A stretch of 64,000 nt of DNA from an uncultured Haliea sp. (GTDB lineage Bacteria > Pseudomonadota > Gammaproteobacteria > Pseudomonadales > Halieaceae), in assembly GCA_913062625.1 (NCBI GenBank), contig CAJXWP010000004.1, forward strand, positions 1-64,000, in the 5' to 3' direction. Positions 62,817-64,000 of this stretch are shown piece after piece. The notes under the pieces are model-generated. The model worked only from the letters and a program-made list of their open reading frames with translations, made no database searches and was not told the DNA's origin. Numbering within the stretch: position 1 is the stretch's first letter; each line of letters opens with the position of its first letter. A program made the translations under genes and the position numbers.

Positions 62817-63178
62817 ATGTCAATAATCTTAAAAGCAGTCATTTGTTAGTTGTGTCTAACTGCTTTAGGTTGACAGCTTGGTACTTTCGTTTAAAACAGT
62901 GGGACAGCAAACCGTGGTATGTAGCAGCCTTTCTGAGTTGGTCCATTGCGTTTTTCGAGTATTCTGTTCATATCCCAGCGAATAGAATTGGAATTGAAGT
63001 GCTCACGCTGCCTCAGCTGCAGGTGTTGCAGGTAGCGATGTCTCTTCTTGTTTTTATCCCGTTTACAATTTTTGTCATGGGGGAGTCTATTAAGTTTGAT
63101 TATATGTGGGCAATGATTTGCCTTATGGGCGCAGCCTATTTCATCTTTCGTAATACAGGAGGAGCTTTACGCTTGTAG
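62817..63178 (+). pseudogene. DUF486-family (DMT-like) small membrane protein, frameshifted near its start
   Basis: The tracked ORF from TTG at 62843 gives 111 aa with the DUF486 phrases SNCFRLTAWYFRLKQW, FLSWSIAFFEYSVHIPANRIG and MGAAYFIF. A better start lies upstream, AAAGGA followed by ATG at 62817, encoding MSIILKAVI, but that frame meets a TAG ten codons on. One missing base near 62844 would join MSIILKAVI to LVVSNCF, as expected for the family's N-terminus. The protein may be translated from the TTG in shortened form or not at all. Four transmembrane segments are visible in the rest. Confidence 0.65.
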
Positions 63179-63886
63179 GAAATTTCTAGAATTTAGAAAA
63201 GATTATTGAGTAATGTTGACAATTATTTAGGCGAGTTATTTCGGATTAGGTTCAGCTCGCGGTCTAGCCATGCACTCGCTTCTTTAATTTTTTGGAGTAG
63301 TGTCAAAAGTGTAAGCTCATCACTTCTAAGTGAAAATACTCGGAACCCGAATGGTTTTGGTGGTTAGACAGATAGGGATGGGGCGATATAGCCGCGGAAT
63401 AGTCGTCAACGAGGATAAAAGAGATAGCATAAGGGGTGAAACTAAACGCACATAAATCTCTGGCCGGTTGTGAAACGTGTGCCAGCGCAGATATTTTTGA
63501 AGCATGGGAGTCACCGTTTTAGGTTCGGCCTGCCAACTGGCTAATTATCTGCGGGGGTAACCAGGCCGATCCAGTGCAATGGGGGCGGGGTTTTATGTCG
63601 AAGAAAGGATTAGTCGACATCAGTCTCGGACAGTATCTGGTACCTTATACAGCTTCATTCAAGACTGACGGTGATGTCCTCTTCAGTAAGTAGAGCTTTT
63701 ATACGCCCCTCTACTCCCTCTGAGCCTAACTAAGACGGTTGCGTTGGTCACTTTGTTAGCTTTTGAGGCAAGTTATCATTGGTAGACTTTAGGAGTGGAT
63801 TGACGGATAAAGCCTTTTCGTTTTTAGGAACTCTCGATAGACTGTTTTCTTACCCGGCGGCGCAAAGGCATAACGGAGCCAAAAAA
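63179..63886. other. 708-bp stretch without a convincing gene
   Basis: Short frames on the minus strand (63514-63326, and a following frame ending FRVFSLRSDELTLLTLLQKIKEASAWLDREL at about 63235) look like scraps of a decayed gene, family not recognised. The segment also holds repeat copy B at 63643-63711 and, near its end, the upstream region of the exported protein. Confidence 0.4.
63643..63711. repeat. diverged direct repeat, copy B
   Basis: This is the second copy of the element at 58651-58721, in the same orientation, with the core GACTGACGGTGATGTCCTCT and TCAGTAAG.AGAGCTTTT. Its surroundings carry no recognisable gene. Confidence 0.7.
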
Positions 63887-64000
63887 ATGAACCTGTTAAA
63901 AGCAGCAACTGCAGCACTCCTCATGAGCATCTCTGCTACGGTATTTGCTCAGGCTGCAAAAACGCCAGAACCTTCTCCCGCACAAATAGCTCAATGGAGG
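63887..64000 (+). CDS. exported protein, N-terminus only (runs off the window)
   Basis: The ATG follows CGGAGCC and a run of A residues. It opens a typical signal peptide, MNLLKAATAALLMSISATVFAQA, with a likely cleavage after AQA, then KTPEPSPAQIAQW at the edge. Thirty-eight codons are visible. Nothing can be said about the function of the mature protein. Confidence 0.75.
   Translation, partial: MNLLKAATAALLMSISATVFAQAAKTPEPSPAQIAQWR

Noticed and set aside
63326-63514. Independent 62-aa minus-strand gene
   Set aside because: It reads as leucine-rich scrap followed by other short frames; more likely gene debris than an intact gene.

Overview
The window looks like the chromosome of an aerobic, heterotrophic (probably marine) gammaproteobacterium. 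The basis is a FabY-type ketoacyl synthase, SprT, YbfF, a DUF3301 protein, RibB with a dead RibA-like tail, and a dense load of acyl-CoA catabolic genes interleaved with AraC-type regulators. The taxon is an inference; no rRNA, tRNA, prophage, insertion sequence or CRISPR array was seen.

Layout. 0-4.1 kb (minus strand): acyl-CoA dehydrogenase, thiolase, enoyl-CoA hydratase and an APH-fold kinase, a beta-oxidation operon. 4.3-7.1 kb: SprT, an AraC regulator and a membrane GGDEF protein with a ruined active site. 7.3-14.7 kb (plus): LCAD-like dehydrogenase, HSD10-like SDR, CaiB/AMACR-like protein, two crotonases, a carboxyltransferase and an AraC regulator, which suggests degradation of a methyl-branched or isoprenoid-like acid. 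14.7-21.3 kb: SDR, metallo-hydrolase, Baeyer-Villiger-type monooxygenase, GST and a PEP-synthase-like phosphotransferase. 21.4-27 kb: SYLF protein, SDR, orphan solute-binding protein, APH-like kinase, an unknown beta-rich exported protein and a prokaryotic ionotropic-glutamate-receptor-like channel with a K+ filter.

27-36 kb: an extradiol-dioxygenase-like protein followed by a cupin broken by an in-frame TGA. Divergent from these is an operon of two OB-fold (DUF35-type) proteins, two thiolase-fold proteins lacking the nucleophilic Cys, an acyl-CoA ligase, two crotonases and a nitroreductase. This resembles the Ltp2/ChsH2 retro-aldolase logic of sterol side-chain degradation and is the best candidate for an undescribed pathway. 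36-57 kb: Ntn-hydrolase acylase, RibB, thiolase, GlxA-like regulator, FabY, FkbM methyltransferase, nitroreductase, dienoyl-CoA isomerase, a parvulin/HupE pair, MDR dehydrogenase, carboxylesterase, lipoprotein, YbfF, coniferyl-aldehyde-type dehydrogenase and GMC alcohol dehydrogenase.

57-64 kb: a degenerating, visibly more AT-rich segment. It holds a broken multicopper oxidase with a 7-bp tandem repeat, a broken molybdenum-storage-protein gene, an intact modABC transporter, two frameshifted small membrane genes and a diverged direct repeat on either side of the mod block. The window ends in the first 38 codons of an exported protein.
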